64,000 bases of DNA from contig JANSWO010000001.1 of the NCBI GenBank assembly GCA_024743435.1, positions 248,001-312,000 of the forward strand, written 5' to 3'. The notes beneath the pieces are model-generated. The model did not search any database. It had not been told where the DNA came from and worked only from the letters and a program-made list of their open reading frames with translations. The DNA is from Pseudomonadaceae bacterium. Its GTDB lineage: Bacteria > Pseudomonadota > Gammaproteobacteria > Pseudomonadales > Azotimanducaceae. Shown here piece by piece: positions 9,698-18,657 of the stretch (position 1 is its first letter; every line of letters begins with the position of its first letter). The position numbers and the translations under genes were made by a program.

Positions 9698-9768
9698 TGT
9701 GCAAGTGTAGAAGCCCTGTCCGGGCTTGCTTGCGCAGAACCCGTGCCAGCTATCCTTCGATAGCGGCG

Positions 9769-10485
9769 TTAACGAAGCTCGGTGATGTTCTGGTATCGCC
9801 TGCGGGCTTCTTCGAGCTGGTCCGGAGTGCCGATGTCGGTCCAGGGTCCGTGGTAGTGCTGGCAGCTGACGCGGCCGGCGGCGACTGCTGGAAAGAACAA
9901 ATCACGAAAGGAAAAACATCGCAGGGTCTGGTTCGCGAACATGTTGGGGTGTACGAGCGCAATACCGGTGTAGACATAGGCATCTCCGCGGCTGAGGACC
10001 CGGGTCTCATCCGCCTCGAAGTCGCCACTGTCGCGAAACGCAGGCGTCGGGGTGAGCACCATGTGCATGTCAGTGTCGGCTGCGAGTTCGCCTGGCAGGT
10101 TTGCCAACGGAAAGTCGCAGAGAATGTCTCCCAGCAGTAGCACAAACGGTGTGCTGCCGAGCAGCGGCAGGGCGTTGAAAATACCGCCCCCGGTTTCCAG
10201 CAGCTCCCTCTCCTTGCTTATCTGAATGCGCAGACCGAACCGACTACCGTCGCCAACAGCGTCGATGATCTGGTTAGCGAGGTGATTGACGTTGATGACA
10301 ACGTCGACAATGCCCGCGGCCCGTAGCGATCGCAGGTGTCGAAAGAGCAGGGGTTCACCAGCCACTTCCAGTAGGGGCTTAGGCGTTGTGTCGGTTATCG
10401 GCGCCAGGCGCGATCCCCTTCCGGCGGCGAGAATCATTGCTCGTCGCGGCTGGGCTGATGGGTCAATGGGCATGGTTTCAGGCAC
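9769..10485 (-). CDS. murU: N-acetylmuramate alpha-1-phosphate uridylyltransferase
   Basis: 238 residues, nucleotidyltransferase (GT-A-like) fold. N-terminal signature GRGSRLAPITDTTPKPLL, then LLETGGGIFNALPLLG and the metal-binding FVLLLGDILCDF. MurU makes UDP-MurNAc from MurNAc-1-phosphate in the cell-wall recycling route that bypasses de novo synthesis and lowers fosfomycin sensitivity in pseudomonads. It overlaps the upstream kinase gene by 8 bases; the amgK-murU pairing beside lptD is the usual arrangement and settles the substrate over other sugar-1-phosphate nucleotidyltransferases. Confidence 0.9.
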   Translation of the reverse strand: MPETMPIDPSAQPRRAMILAAGRGSRLAPITDTTPKPLLEVAGEPLLFRHLRSLRAAGIVDVVINVNHLANQIIDAVGDGSRFGLRIQISKERELLETGGGIFNALPLLGSTPFVLLLGDILCDFPLANLPGELAADTDMHMVLTPTPAFRDSGDFEADETRVLSRGDAYVYTGIALVHPNMFANQTLRCFSFRDLFFPAVAAGRVSCQHYHGPWTDIGTPDQLEEARRRYQNITELR

Positions 10486-11440
10486 TCAGTCTGCGTCGAA
10501 TCGCGGGTGTGAGGCGATACAGCAGATCACCAACCGGTGCCAGCTCCGAGTGCTTTCGCGCCAGAAAACGTAAATGTTCCACGACCGGCATGACGTTTGT
10601 CAGATGCGAACGCTTTCCGTCGCGCAGATCGAGGCGGACGAAAATGCCGAGCGCCTTGAGTTGACGCTGAGCTGCGGTCAGGTCGAGCCAGCGTTCAAAG
10701 ACTCGACTATCGATGCTCAAGCCGGTGCTCGCGAGATAGGCATCTCTCCAGTAGTCGATTTCCTGCTCGGCAAAGCGGTGGTAGCAATCACGCAGCAATG
10801 ATGCCGGGTCATAGGCGAGCGGCCCCATGAGCGCGTCCTGAAAGTCCACGATGCCCAGCTCGCCATCGCAGCCAATGAGCAGATTTCGGCAGTGGTAGTC
10901 TCGGTGCACACAAACGGTTGGCTGTTCCGCGATGGCTGCAAGGCAGGCCGCAAAGGCGCCTCGACACTCCTCCGCAGCCGGCTGTTCGAGCCAGCGCTGG
11001 ACAAACCAGGTGTCGAATAACTCGAGTTCGTCTTTGAAACGCTCCTGCGTATAGGCAGGGATGACGGGGTCGTTCACGGCGGCGAGCTTGATCAGCGCTT
11101 GCAGCGCAAGGCTCAAGGCGTCATCGGCGCTGTGCTCGTACACATCTGCGAGATGAGTGTTGCCCACGTCGGTCATGAGGAAGAAGCCCGAGCTTCGATC
11201 GTGAGCGAGGATTTCAGGCACGTTGACACCGGCTGCGCGAAAGCACTCGGACAACGCTTCGAACTGGTCGTTGTTCTCCAGGTGCGGCGGCGACGCCATG
11301 GCGATAAGGGATTCGGCGTTCGTTTCAATCCGGCTGAACTGGCGGTGGCTGGCCTCCACCGGCAGGGCAACAACGCGCTGAATATCACCGGTTGCGTGCT
11401 GCGTTTGCTGGCTGAGCCATTGGCGAAGTGTTGTGTCCAC
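10478..11440 (-). CDS. amgK: Anomeric N-acetylmuramate/N-acetylglucosamine kinase
   Basis: 320 residues of the aminoglycoside-phosphotransferase fold. Catalytic loop VCVHRDYHCRNLLIG and metal-binding GIVDFQDALMGPLAYD are intact. AmgK phosphorylates the C1 hydroxyl of MurNAc or GlcNAc recovered from peptidoglycan, handing MurNAc-1-phosphate to MurU, encoded immediately downstream with an 8-base overlap. It is divergent from lptD across only 40 bases, so the two transcription units share a very compact promoter region. Confidence 0.92.
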   Translation of the reverse strand: MDTTLRQWLSQQTQHATGDIQRVVALPVEASHRQFSRIETNAESLIAMASPPHLENNDQFEALSECFRAAGVNVPEILAHDRSSGFFLMTDVGNTHLADVYEHSADDALSLALQALIKLAAVNDPVIPAYTQERFKDELELFDTWFVQRWLEQPAAEECRGAFAACLAAIAEQPTVCVHRDYHCRNLLIGCDGELGIVDFQDALMGPLAYDPASLLRDCYHRFAEQEIDYWRDAYLASTGLSIDSRVFERWLDLTAAQRQLKALGIFVRLDLRDGKRSHLTNVMPVVEHLRFLARKHSELAPVGDLLYRLTPAIRRRLSA

Positions 11441-11480
11441 GTCGGTAGTATAATCGCGCGCCTTCGCAGGGGGACTTTTC

Positions 11481-14174
11481 GTGTTTCGAGTCGTGGTTCG
11501 AGAACAACAGATGCCGATGTTCGGCGCGCCGGCGCGTGCCTTGGCGCCCCTGCTCGTGGCGCTGACGGCGATTCTGCCGGCGTCGGTGGCTGCCGCGGCG
11601 GGCGACGATCAGATCGTTTGTGTGCCAGCAGTGGATGGCATCAGCTGGGATTGCGTGCCCGGAGCCGACGCGCCGGCACCTGCCGTGTCTCGCAGGCCGG
11701 AACCCATCGGCCAAACCCCGGATGCGGATGCTCAGCCGCCCGCTTCGGGGCTGGCTGCCCAACAAGCCGATTCGTCAACCGCAGCGCCGCCGAGCGATGG
11801 GCCAATCTCTAACTCGTTAGCGCCAGCTCCGGCTGCCAACGATACGGACCTGTTGCTGAAAGACGCACCCGTGGCGAGCCGTAGCGGCACGCTAGCCGAG
11901 CGCCAATGGCGCAGTCGTGAACAGCTGTCAGCAGCGCAGCAGCTTCATATCCCTGAATTCTGCAGCGGCGGCTACACCGAACGTGACTATCCATTGCCGC
12001 TGATCGCAGATTCATCCGCGCAGCCCGCTGAAGTGCTGGCGAATCAATTGTCGTTTCAGCGAGGTCGCGATGGCGTCTTCGATGGCGGCGTTGTGCTCAC
12101 CCAGGGCAATCGCCGCCTGACCACGGCCCAGGCACGCGTCAACGAGGCGAGTCGAGACGTTGTCCTGAGAGGGGGCGTCGAGGTAAGTGAGCCCGGATTG
12201 ATACTCGAGGCCGGTGAAGCAGATCTCAATCTGAACAGCAAAGCAGGTGAGTTCCGAGACGTTGAGTTTGTGATGCTCGCGGCGCATCTGCGCGGAGAAG
12301 CCGCAGCAATCGCCCAGGATGCCGACGCTAACCTCGCCATCGATGGCGTCTCTTTCACCCGCTGCGAGCCGCAATCGAACGTCTGGAGCGTACATGCGCG
12401 CTCGCTTGTGGTGGAAGACGGCGCGAATTTCGGCGTCGCGCGAGGGGCGGCGCTGAAGGTGGGCGACGTACCGGTGTTTTACACGCCTTATCTGCGCTTT
12501 CCCGTAACGGATGAACGCCTGACGGGCTGGCTGTTCCCGAACATGGGTTATTCGGCTGACGACGGCGTGGACTTTTCAATGCCGTTCTATTGGAACATCG
12601 CAGCGAACGCGGACGCGACGATTACACCCAGGCTCATCAGCGAGCGAGGCGTCGGGGTTGAAGCGGAAGGCCGCTATCTAAACACCTGGTCAGAATCGGT
12701 GCTGGGCGGCGCGTTTTTGGCCTCGGACGATCTCTACAACGGTGTTATCGACAAAGACGACTTCGATACCAGCACTGGGGACTTCGATCCAGCGGATCGC
12801 TGGCTCTACGCGCTGAACCACGACGGTGAGATCGGCAATTTCCGGACTCTGGTCGACTACACAGCCGTCAGTGACAGGGACTATTTTCGCGACCTCGGTT
12901 CAGATCTGGGGCTGACGTCAACGAATGAGCTGGAGCGGCGCGGCGAGATTCAGTACTCCGCTGGCGGGCTATTCATGCGCTTGTGGGCGCAGCGATTCCA
13001 ACGTCTGGATGAGATTGCAGTGGACGCCTACCAGCGGCTACCGGAGTTCGAGGTGACATACGATCGCCGCATCGCTGGTCCGCTCGAGTTCTCTCTCGGC
13101 GCTGAGTGGGTGTCCTTCGATCGCGACAATGATGATCTCAGCGGTACCAATGCCATCGTGGGTAACCGTACTCACGTGGAACCGAGGCTGCGTTTGCCTC
13201 TGGCCTGGCCGTTCGGTTTCCTTACTACGACCGCTGGTTACCGCTTCACCGAATATGATCTGCGGGATACCCCCGTCGGCATTGACGATGCCCCGGATCG
13301 TGGTGTCGCTCTCGGCAGCGTTGATGGCGGCCTGTTCTTCGAGCGGGATCTAACCCTGTTTGATACCGCTGTTATCCAGACTCTGGAGCCGCGCGCCTAC
13401 TATCTTTATCAGGAATTCGATGATCAATCTGAGCTGCCACGCTTCGACGCCACACAGCTGACTTTTGGCTACGATCAGCTGTTCAGGGACAACCGGTTTT
13501 CAGGCATTGATCGAATTGGTGATGCCAATCAGGCGGCGGCGGGTGTCACAACTCGCTTCCTGAACGCGGCAAACGGCCGCGAGTATTTCCGATTCAGTAT
13601 TGGCGAGATCTTCTATTTTGACGATAGGCGGGTGACCTTGTCGGGCAATCCGACCCAGGATGATCTTCATAACGGTTCTGCAATCGCCAGCACTATGTCG
13701 GCGACTTTCGGTAAGATTCGCGTCGCGGGTGACCTTGTCTGGGATCCGTACGACAATGCCGTCGATGAGAGCCGGATACGGGTGTTTTACAAGCGCGATG
13801 CCCGACGAATACTGAATATCGGCTACCGCAAGAACGTGCGCTCTCAGATTGAGCAGTTAGAGGCGTCAGCATACTGGCCGTTGCTGAAACGCTACAGCGC
13901 GATCGCTCGATTCAATTACGACACGGTTTTCAATCGAACCATCGAGGCCTTTGCGGGTCTTGAGTACAACGATTGCTGCTGGCAGGTTCGCCTGTTCTAT
14001 CGTCGTTCGGTTGAGAATGACGCCGTCCGAGTGGTCGAGACGGCGGAAACCGACGAAGGAATTTTCATACAGTTTGTCTTCAAGGGCCTGGCCGGCTTTG
14101 GCAACACGATCGATTCAGCGATGCAGCGGGGCATACCCGGCTATCGCCCGGAGGAACACAATGGCTTCTTGTAA
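11481..14174 (+). CDS. lptD: LPS-assembly outer-membrane protein LptD
   Basis: 897 residues from a GTG start preceded by AGGGGGA. A signal peptide runs to about residue 40. A proline/alanine-rich linker precedes the periplasmic LptA-like (OstA) domain, about 180-320, and the rest is beta-barrel. Cysteines sit in CSGGY and FTRCEPQ near the N-terminus and as the adjacent pair in NDCCWQ near the C-terminus, the arrangement that forms the inter-domain disulfides of LptD. It inserts LPS into the outer leaflet with LptE. Its final 14 bases overlap surA, whose product is the chaperone for LptD folding. Confidence 0.96.
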   Translation: MFRVVVREQQMPMFGAPARALAPLLVALTAILPASVAAAAGDDQIVCVPAVDGISWDCVPGADAPAPAVSRRPEPIGQTPDADAQPPASGLAAQQADSSTAAPPSDGPISNSLAPAPAANDTDLLLKDAPVASRSGTLAERQWRSREQLSAAQQLHIPEFCSGGYTERDYPLPLIADSSAQPAEVLANQLSFQRGRDGVFDGGVVLTQGNRRLTTAQARVNEASRDVVLRGGVEVSEPGLILEAGEADLNLNSKAGEFRDVEFVMLAAHLRGEAAAIAQDADANLAIDGVSFTRCEPQSNVWSVHARSLVVEDGANFGVARGAALKVGDVPVFYTPYLRFPVTDERLTGWLFPNMGYSADDGVDFSMPFYWNIAANADATITPRLISERGVGVEAEGRYLNTWSESVLGGAFLASDDLYNGVIDKDDFDTSTGDFDPADRWLYALNHDGEIGNFRTLVDYTAVSDRDYFRDLGSDLGLTSTNELERRGEIQYSAGGLFMRLWAQRFQRLDEIAVDAYQRLPEFEVTYDRRIAGPLEFSLGAEWVSFDRDNDDLSGTNAIVGNRTHVEPRLRLPLAWPFGFLTTTAGYRFTEYDLRDTPVGIDDAPDRGVALGSVDGGLFFERDLTLFDTAVIQTLEPRAYYLYQEFDDQSELPRFDATQLTFGYDQLFRDNRFSGIDRIGDANQAAAGVTTRFLNAANGREYFRFSIGEIFYFDDRRVTLSGNPTQDDLHNGSAIASTMSATFGKIRVAGDLVWDPYDNAVDESRIRVFYKRDARRILNIGYRKNVRSQIEQLEASAYWPLLKRYSAIARFNYDTVFNRTIEAFAGLEYNDCCWQVRLFYRRSVENDAVRVVETAETDEGIFIQFVFKGLAGFGNTIDSAMQRGIPGYRPEEHNGFL

Positions 14175-15438
14175 CCCCTTAGTCCGCATTGCTGGCCTGA
14201 TCATGGCGTGCGCTCTCGGTCAAACTGCACTCGCCAGTCAGGAGCTCGAATCGATCATCGCGGTGGTCGATGATGATGTCGTGCTATCGAGTGAGCTGAA
14301 TGCTCGGCTCGATATGGTGCGCGCGCAAATCCCGGAGAATGTTCCGGAAGATCAGATCGTCTCCCAGCTTCTCGAACGATTGATCCTCGAACGGTTGCAG
14401 ATTCAGGAAGCAGATCGTCGCGGCGTGCAGATTGATGATGAGTCCCTGACCCAGGCGGTTGCCGCATTCGCGCAACAGAACCAGATGACTTTGCCGCAGT
14501 TTCAACAGGCGCTCGCCGCCCAGGGCACCAGCTATCGGGAGTTTCGTGAGCAGATCCGCATGGAGATGACGATCACTCGCCTGCAACGGAACCTGGTTAA
14601 CCGCCGCATTCGCGTGAGCGATCAGGACGTTGATGCGATTCTCAACTCGCCCTGGGGCAAAGACCTACTGTCCGATGAATATCGAGTGGGCCACATCCTG
14701 CTGACCGCGGAAGCGGGCGCAGATAGCGAGACGATCGATCGAATGCTTGCGGAGGCGCGTAGCATCGTCGCCGAATTGCGCAACGGCGCAGATTTCTGCG
14801 AGATGTCGGTAGCCAAATCGGCGAGTTCCCGCGCATTGGAGTGTGGTGATCTGGGCTGGCGCAAGGGTGGTGAACTACCGAGTCTGTTTGCCGAACCTGT
14901 GCTGAATCTCAGTGCTGGCGAAACCGCCGAGCCCATTCGATCGGGCGGTAGCGTCCACATTGTGCAGCTGCTGGAGCAGCGTGGCGCGGGTACGCAATCC
15001 GAAGAACAGACGAAGGTTCGCCACATTCTCGTATCTCCGAGCGAGATTCAGACGCCGGCCGAAACCCAGGCGCTCAGTCAGTCGCTCTACGAGCAGCTGA
15101 TGAACGGAGCCGATTTTGAAGCGCTGGCAATCGAGCACTCCGAAGATCCCGGTAGCGCGCTGAACGGCGGCAGCCTCGGCTGGTCGACCGCGAAAAACTT
15201 TGTGCCGGAGTTTGGCGCCAACATGGATGCCACCGCGATCGGCGAGATTTCCCGGCCTTTTGAGAGCCAGTTTGGCTGGCATATTCTCAAGGTTGATGAC
15301 CGCCGTGTCGCCGACCTTTCCGAGGAGACCCGTCGGGATATGGCCTTGCGGTTGCTCGTCAATCGGCGTTTCGAAGAAGAGCTTCAGGAGTGGCTGGAAG
15401 AGCTGCGCGATGAGGCCTACGTTGACGTTCGCATATAA
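14161..15438 (+). CDS. surA: Periplasmic peptidyl-prolyl isomerase/chaperone SurA
   Basis: 425 residues from the ATG at 14161, which follows GGAGGAACACA; longer in-frame readings run back into lptD and are rejected because the signal peptide (LVRIAGLIMACALGQTALAS) begins right after this ATG. An N-terminal chaperone region (about 30-170) and two parvulin domains follow (about 175-270, with VGHILLTAE, and 290-385, with VRHILVSPSEIQ). SurA escorts outer-membrane proteins, LptD above all, through the periplasm. The gene overlaps lptD by 14 bases. Confidence 0.96.
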   Translation: MASCNPLVRIAGLIMACALGQTALASQELESIIAVVDDDVVLSSELNARLDMVRAQIPENVPEDQIVSQLLERLILERLQIQEADRRGVQIDDESLTQAVAAFAQQNQMTLPQFQQALAAQGTSYREFREQIRMEMTITRLQRNLVNRRIRVSDQDVDAILNSPWGKDLLSDEYRVGHILLTAEAGADSETIDRMLAEARSIVAELRNGADFCEMSVAKSASSRALECGDLGWRKGGELPSLFAEPVLNLSAGETAEPIRSGGSVHIVQLLEQRGAGTQSEEQTKVRHILVSPSEIQTPAETQALSQSLYEQLMNGADFEALAIEHSEDPGSALNGGSLGWSTAKNFVPEFGANMDATAIGEISRPFESQFGWHILKVDDRRVADLSEETRRDMALRLLVNRRFEEELQEWLEELRDEAYVDVRI

Positions 15439-15468
15439 CAGTCGAAGACCGTCACGCCTGGCCTGCCA

Positions 15469-16437
15469 ATGCTACTGATAAGCGCAGGCGAACCAGCAGG
15501 GGTCGGGCCGGACGTCGTTCTCGCTAACGCATCCGTTCTAGCAGCGGACAGCGTCGTGCTGGCGGACATTGATGTGCTCGCGCAGCGGGCGAAGCTTCTG
15601 AACCTTGATGTGCCGCTGGTTGAGTCCACGCGGCCGGCGGCCAACGGAAAGCTTGCCGTTTGGCACCACCGAGCACCTGCACCGGTGTCACCTGGTGTTC
15701 TGGATCCGGCGAACGCGAGGTATGTCATCGACTGCCTGACCAGTGCAGCTGATGCGTGTGTGGCGGATTCTTCGAATGCGCTGGTTACAGCGCCCATACA
15801 TAAGGCGACAATCGGTAACGGCGGAATCGAGTTCAGTGGCCACACCGAATACCTGCGCGACCACGCCAAAGCCCTGGACGTTGTGATGTTGTTGGCAACG
15901 GATGCCTTGCGCGTAGCTCTAGCGACAACTCACCTACCGCTACGGGCCGTACCAGATGCCATCACCCAGGAATTGCTCGAACGGCGCCTCGGCATTCTTG
16001 CCAACGCACTGACGGAACAGTTTGGTATTTCCCGCCCAAACATTGCGGTATGTGGGTTGAACCCACATGCAGGCGAATCCGGGCACATGGGGCGGGAAGA
16101 GATTGATGTAATTGAACCCGCGTGCCGCGCACTGCGTGCCCGAGGGATCCAGGTCAGCGATCCTATGCCCGCTGACACCGTATTCGTCGAACATAACCTT
16201 GAAGGCGTGGATGCGGTTTTCGCGATGTACCACGATCAGGGATTGCCGGTCCTAAAACATGCAGGCTTTGGTGGCGCGGTCAACGTAACGCTCGGGTTGC
16301 CGTACGTGCGCACGTCGGTAGACCACGGTACAGCGGTGGATATTGCTGCCACCGGTCAGGTCGACAGCGGTAGCTTCCTAGCGTCGATTCAGCTCGCTCG
16401 CCGGTTGTTGCGGATAGGCTCCAATGCGCGCTCGTAA
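15469..16437 (+). CDS. pdxA: 4-hydroxythreonine-4-phosphate dehydrogenase
   Basis: 322 residues. NAD-dependent enzyme of pyridoxal phosphate synthesis, producing the substrate that PdxJ condenses. Seen: SAGEPAGVGPDVVL at the very N-terminus, HTEYLRDHAKA, GLNPHAGESGHMGREE and the metal-site block MYHDQGLPVLKHAGFGG. The start gives an N-terminus a few residues shorter than in E. coli, but a stop only ten codons upstream (that of surA, same frame) leaves no better ATG. It lies 30 bases after surA and overlaps rsmA by 14 bases. Confidence 0.95.
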   Translation: MLLISAGEPAGVGPDVVLANASVLAADSVVLADIDVLAQRAKLLNLDVPLVESTRPAANGKLAVWHHRAPAPVSPGVLDPANARYVIDCLTSAADACVADSSNALVTAPIHKATIGNGGIEFSGHTEYLRDHAKALDVVMLLATDALRVALATTHLPLRAVPDAITQELLERRLGILANALTEQFGISRPNIAVCGLNPHAGESGHMGREEIDVIEPACRALRARGIQVSDPMPADTVFVEHNLEGVDAVFAMYHDQGLPVLKHAGFGGAVNVTLGLPYVRTSVDHGTAVDIAATGQVDSGSFLASIQLARRLLRIGSNARS

Positions 16438-17185
16438 ACGCTTCGGTCAGAATTTTCTGATCGATGACTCGGTGAGTCAGCGCATTGTTGATTCGCTATC
16501 GCTGCAGCCTGCCGACCAGGTTATTGAGATCGGCCCTGGCCATGGCGCGTTGACGGCATTGATTGCTGAAGAAGTGCCGGCGTTCACCGCGGTCGAACTG
16601 GATCGGGACCTGATTCCCTTTCTACGAGCGAGGTTTGCGGAACTTGATGTGATTTCGGCCGATGTGCTCAAGCTCGACTTTGTCGAGTTGTTCGATGCAG
16701 GCTGCGTTCGGCTTCTGGGTAATCTGCCCTACAACATCTCCTCGCCTGTTCTGCTCAAGTTGCTACCGGTCGCGGGCCAGCTGCGCGATGCGACATTCAT
16801 GTTGCAGCGGGAAATGGCACAACGGCTCGTTGCTGAGCCCGGCAGCAAAGCCTGGGGCAGGCTGGGCGTCCAGATACAGTATGCGTTTGCCGTTGACTGG
16901 TTGTTTGAGGTGCCGCCGGAGGCTTTCGATCCACAGCCTAAAGTGACCTCCGCTGTGGTTCGGCTGCGGCCTCGTGTTCCCGACACCGAGGTTGTTGACT
17001 ACAGCCTTTTCAATCGGCTGCTGACCCTAGCCTTCAATGCGAGAAGAAAAACGTTGCGTAATGGTTTGAAGAGCCTTGCGATCGATTTTTCCTGCCTCGA
17101 TGCCAGTGAAGATCAGCGGCCCGACACAACAACGCTCGCGCAGTTTGTTGAGCTTGCAAATTGGTGTCACGACAACCCAGCCTGA
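16424..17185 (+). CDS. rsmA: 16S rRNA (adenine1518-N6/adenine1519-N6)-dimethyltransferase
   Basis: 253 residues. RsmA (KsgA) dimethylates two adenines in helix 45 of 16S rRNA late in 30S assembly; its loss gives kasugamycin resistance. N-terminal GQNFLIDDSVSQRIVDSL, SAM motif I VIEIGPGHGALT and the catalytic LGNLPYNISSPVL are all present. The start overlaps pdxA by 14 bases, and apaG follows, the common gammaproteobacterial order. Confidence 0.96.
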   Translation: MRARKRFGQNFLIDDSVSQRIVDSLSLQPADQVIEIGPGHGALTALIAEEVPAFTAVELDRDLIPFLRARFAELDVISADVLKLDFVELFDAGCVRLLGNLPYNISSPVLLKLLPVAGQLRDATFMLQREMAQRLVAEPGSKAWGRLGVQIQYAFAVDWLFEVPPEAFDPQPKVTSAVVRLRPRVPDTEVVDYSLFNRLLTLAFNARRKTLRNGLKSLAIDFSCLDASEDQRPDTTTLAQFVELANWCHDNPA

Positions 17186-17271
17186 CGATTGGGCGATTAC
17201 CTGTTGGCAGCTGACTTGCGCAGCGGCGGTTGTGCTCGCACACTCGCCAGAACCTCACACGACACTCACCC

Positions 17272-17634
17272 ATGTCTCGTATTCAGATCACTGTCGTCAG
17301 CCGCTATCTGCCCGAACAATCCGAGCCGGATCGGCATGTTTTTGCTTACACGATTCGGCTTCGCAACGTCGGCGTTGAAACGGCGCAACTCCTTCGCCGT
17401 TACTGGCGCATCACGGATGCCAATGGTGAGGTTGAAGAGGTGCGAGGTGATGGCGTCGTTGGTGAACAGCCCAGCATCGCGCCGGGCGGCGAGTATGAAT
17501 ACACAAGTGGCGCGATTCTCGAAACTGAAGTCGGTGCAATGGAAGGCCACTACGAGTTTCGCCTGGCCTCCGGCGAAACCTTCAAAGCGCCGATTGCTGC
17601 GTTTTCGTTGCGTATGCCGAATTCAGTGCACTAG
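17272..17634 (+). CDS. apaG: ApaG protein
   Basis: 120 residues from the ATG at 17272; an upstream in-frame start would add 14 residues without family similarity. ApaG is a small fibronectin-III-like beta-sandwich protein of unclear function, nearly always encoded between rsmA and apaH. Family blocks: FAYTIRLRNVG, LLRRYWRITDANG and VEEVRGDGVVGEQPSIAPG, then the YEYTSG segment. It is followed 11 bases later by apaH. Confidence 0.95.
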   Translation: MSRIQITVVSRYLPEQSEPDRHVFAYTIRLRNVGVETAQLLRRYWRITDANGEVEEVRGDGVVGEQPSIAPGGEYEYTSGAILETEVGAMEGHYEFRLASGETFKAPIAAFSLRMPNSVH

Positions 17635-17645
17635 GGGGCTCAGGA

Positions 17646-18452
17646 GTGGCGCGCTACGCGGTTGGCGACATCCAGGGCTGTGCGAGCGAGTTCGAGGACC
17701 TTCTCGACAAGTTGCGTTACTCACCGTCGACGGATGAGCTGTATCTGCTCGGAGACCTTATCAATCGTGGGCCTGACTCGCTGGCTGCGCTGCGCCGGGC
17801 GGAGGCGCTCGATGCCCGCGTTGTGTTGGGTAATCACGATCTGCACTGGTTAGCCATTCGCTTTGGCGGTCACAAGGCCAAACGGCGGGACACGCTCGCA
17901 GATCTATCATCCGCTGCGGACAGCGCGAAGCTTGCTGATTGGCTGTTGCGGCAACCGCTGCTGATCGATACCGGCGACTTCGTGTTGACGCATGCTGGTA
18001 TGCCACCCATGTGGACGCTTGAGCAAGCCTGCGACCTGGCCGGCGAGGTCGCAGCCGTGATCGCTGGTCCCGCGCGAGCCCGCGCCAGCTATTTCGAGCA
18101 GATGTACGGAAGCCAGCCGGATCGCTGGCGAGACGATCTGTCTGGTATGGATCGATTGCGTTGCATCACCAACTACTTCACCCGCATGCGTTTCATTGAT
18201 GACAGTGGACGGCTGGATTTTGAGTCCAAAGGTAGTGCTAAAGATGCGCCCGACGGCTACCGACCTTGGTTTGAGGTGCCACGAGCGCAGTCGCTGCAGC
18301 GACAGATAGCGTTCGGTCATTGGGCGGCCATTATGGGCGAGAGCAGCTCTCGAGGCGTCCATGCCCTGGACACCGGATGCGTGTGGGGGCAACGGCTCAC
18401 CGCGCTGAATCTGGACTCCCTCGAACGCGTGTGGGTTCCCTCTCAATCCTGA
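17646..18452 (+). CDS. apaH: Symmetrical bis(5'-nucleosyl)-tetraphosphatase
   Basis: 268 residues from a GTG start preceded by AGGAG. ApaH hydrolyses diadenosine tetraphosphate to two ADP and removes Np4 caps from RNA. Calcineurin-type metal-binding motifs are intact: YAVGDIQGC, LLGDLINRGPDS, VVLGNHDLHWLA and LTHAGMPP, and FGHWAAIMG near the C-terminus. Last gene of the lptD-surA-pdxA-rsmA-apaG-apaH operon; a gap of about 200 bases precedes the next unit. Confidence 0.95.
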   Translation: MARYAVGDIQGCASEFEDLLDKLRYSPSTDELYLLGDLINRGPDSLAALRRAEALDARVVLGNHDLHWLAIRFGGHKAKRRDTLADLSSAADSAKLADWLLRQPLLIDTGDFVLTHAGMPPMWTLEQACDLAGEVAAVIAGPARARASYFEQMYGSQPDRWRDDLSGMDRLRCITNYFTRMRFIDDSGRLDFESKGSAKDAPDGYRPWFEVPRAQSLQRQIAFGHWAAIMGESSSRGVHALDTGCVWGQRLTALNLDSLERVWVPSQS

Positions 18453-18657
18453 TCGTAGGATTGTCTGCAGGTCGACAGGCCCCGGAATGTTTTCAGCGAC
18501 TCACCCTCTAAGCAACAGAGCCGTCGAGCCCTGCGCTACTGGCGCATCCGCGGAACTGGGCTAATTTCAATATAGACCCCGGCAATCGCTCGGCTTGCAG
18601 TCTCTGCTCGTTGAATCGTTCAACTGCAGTGAGGCCCTACGCAATCAGGAGGCAAGC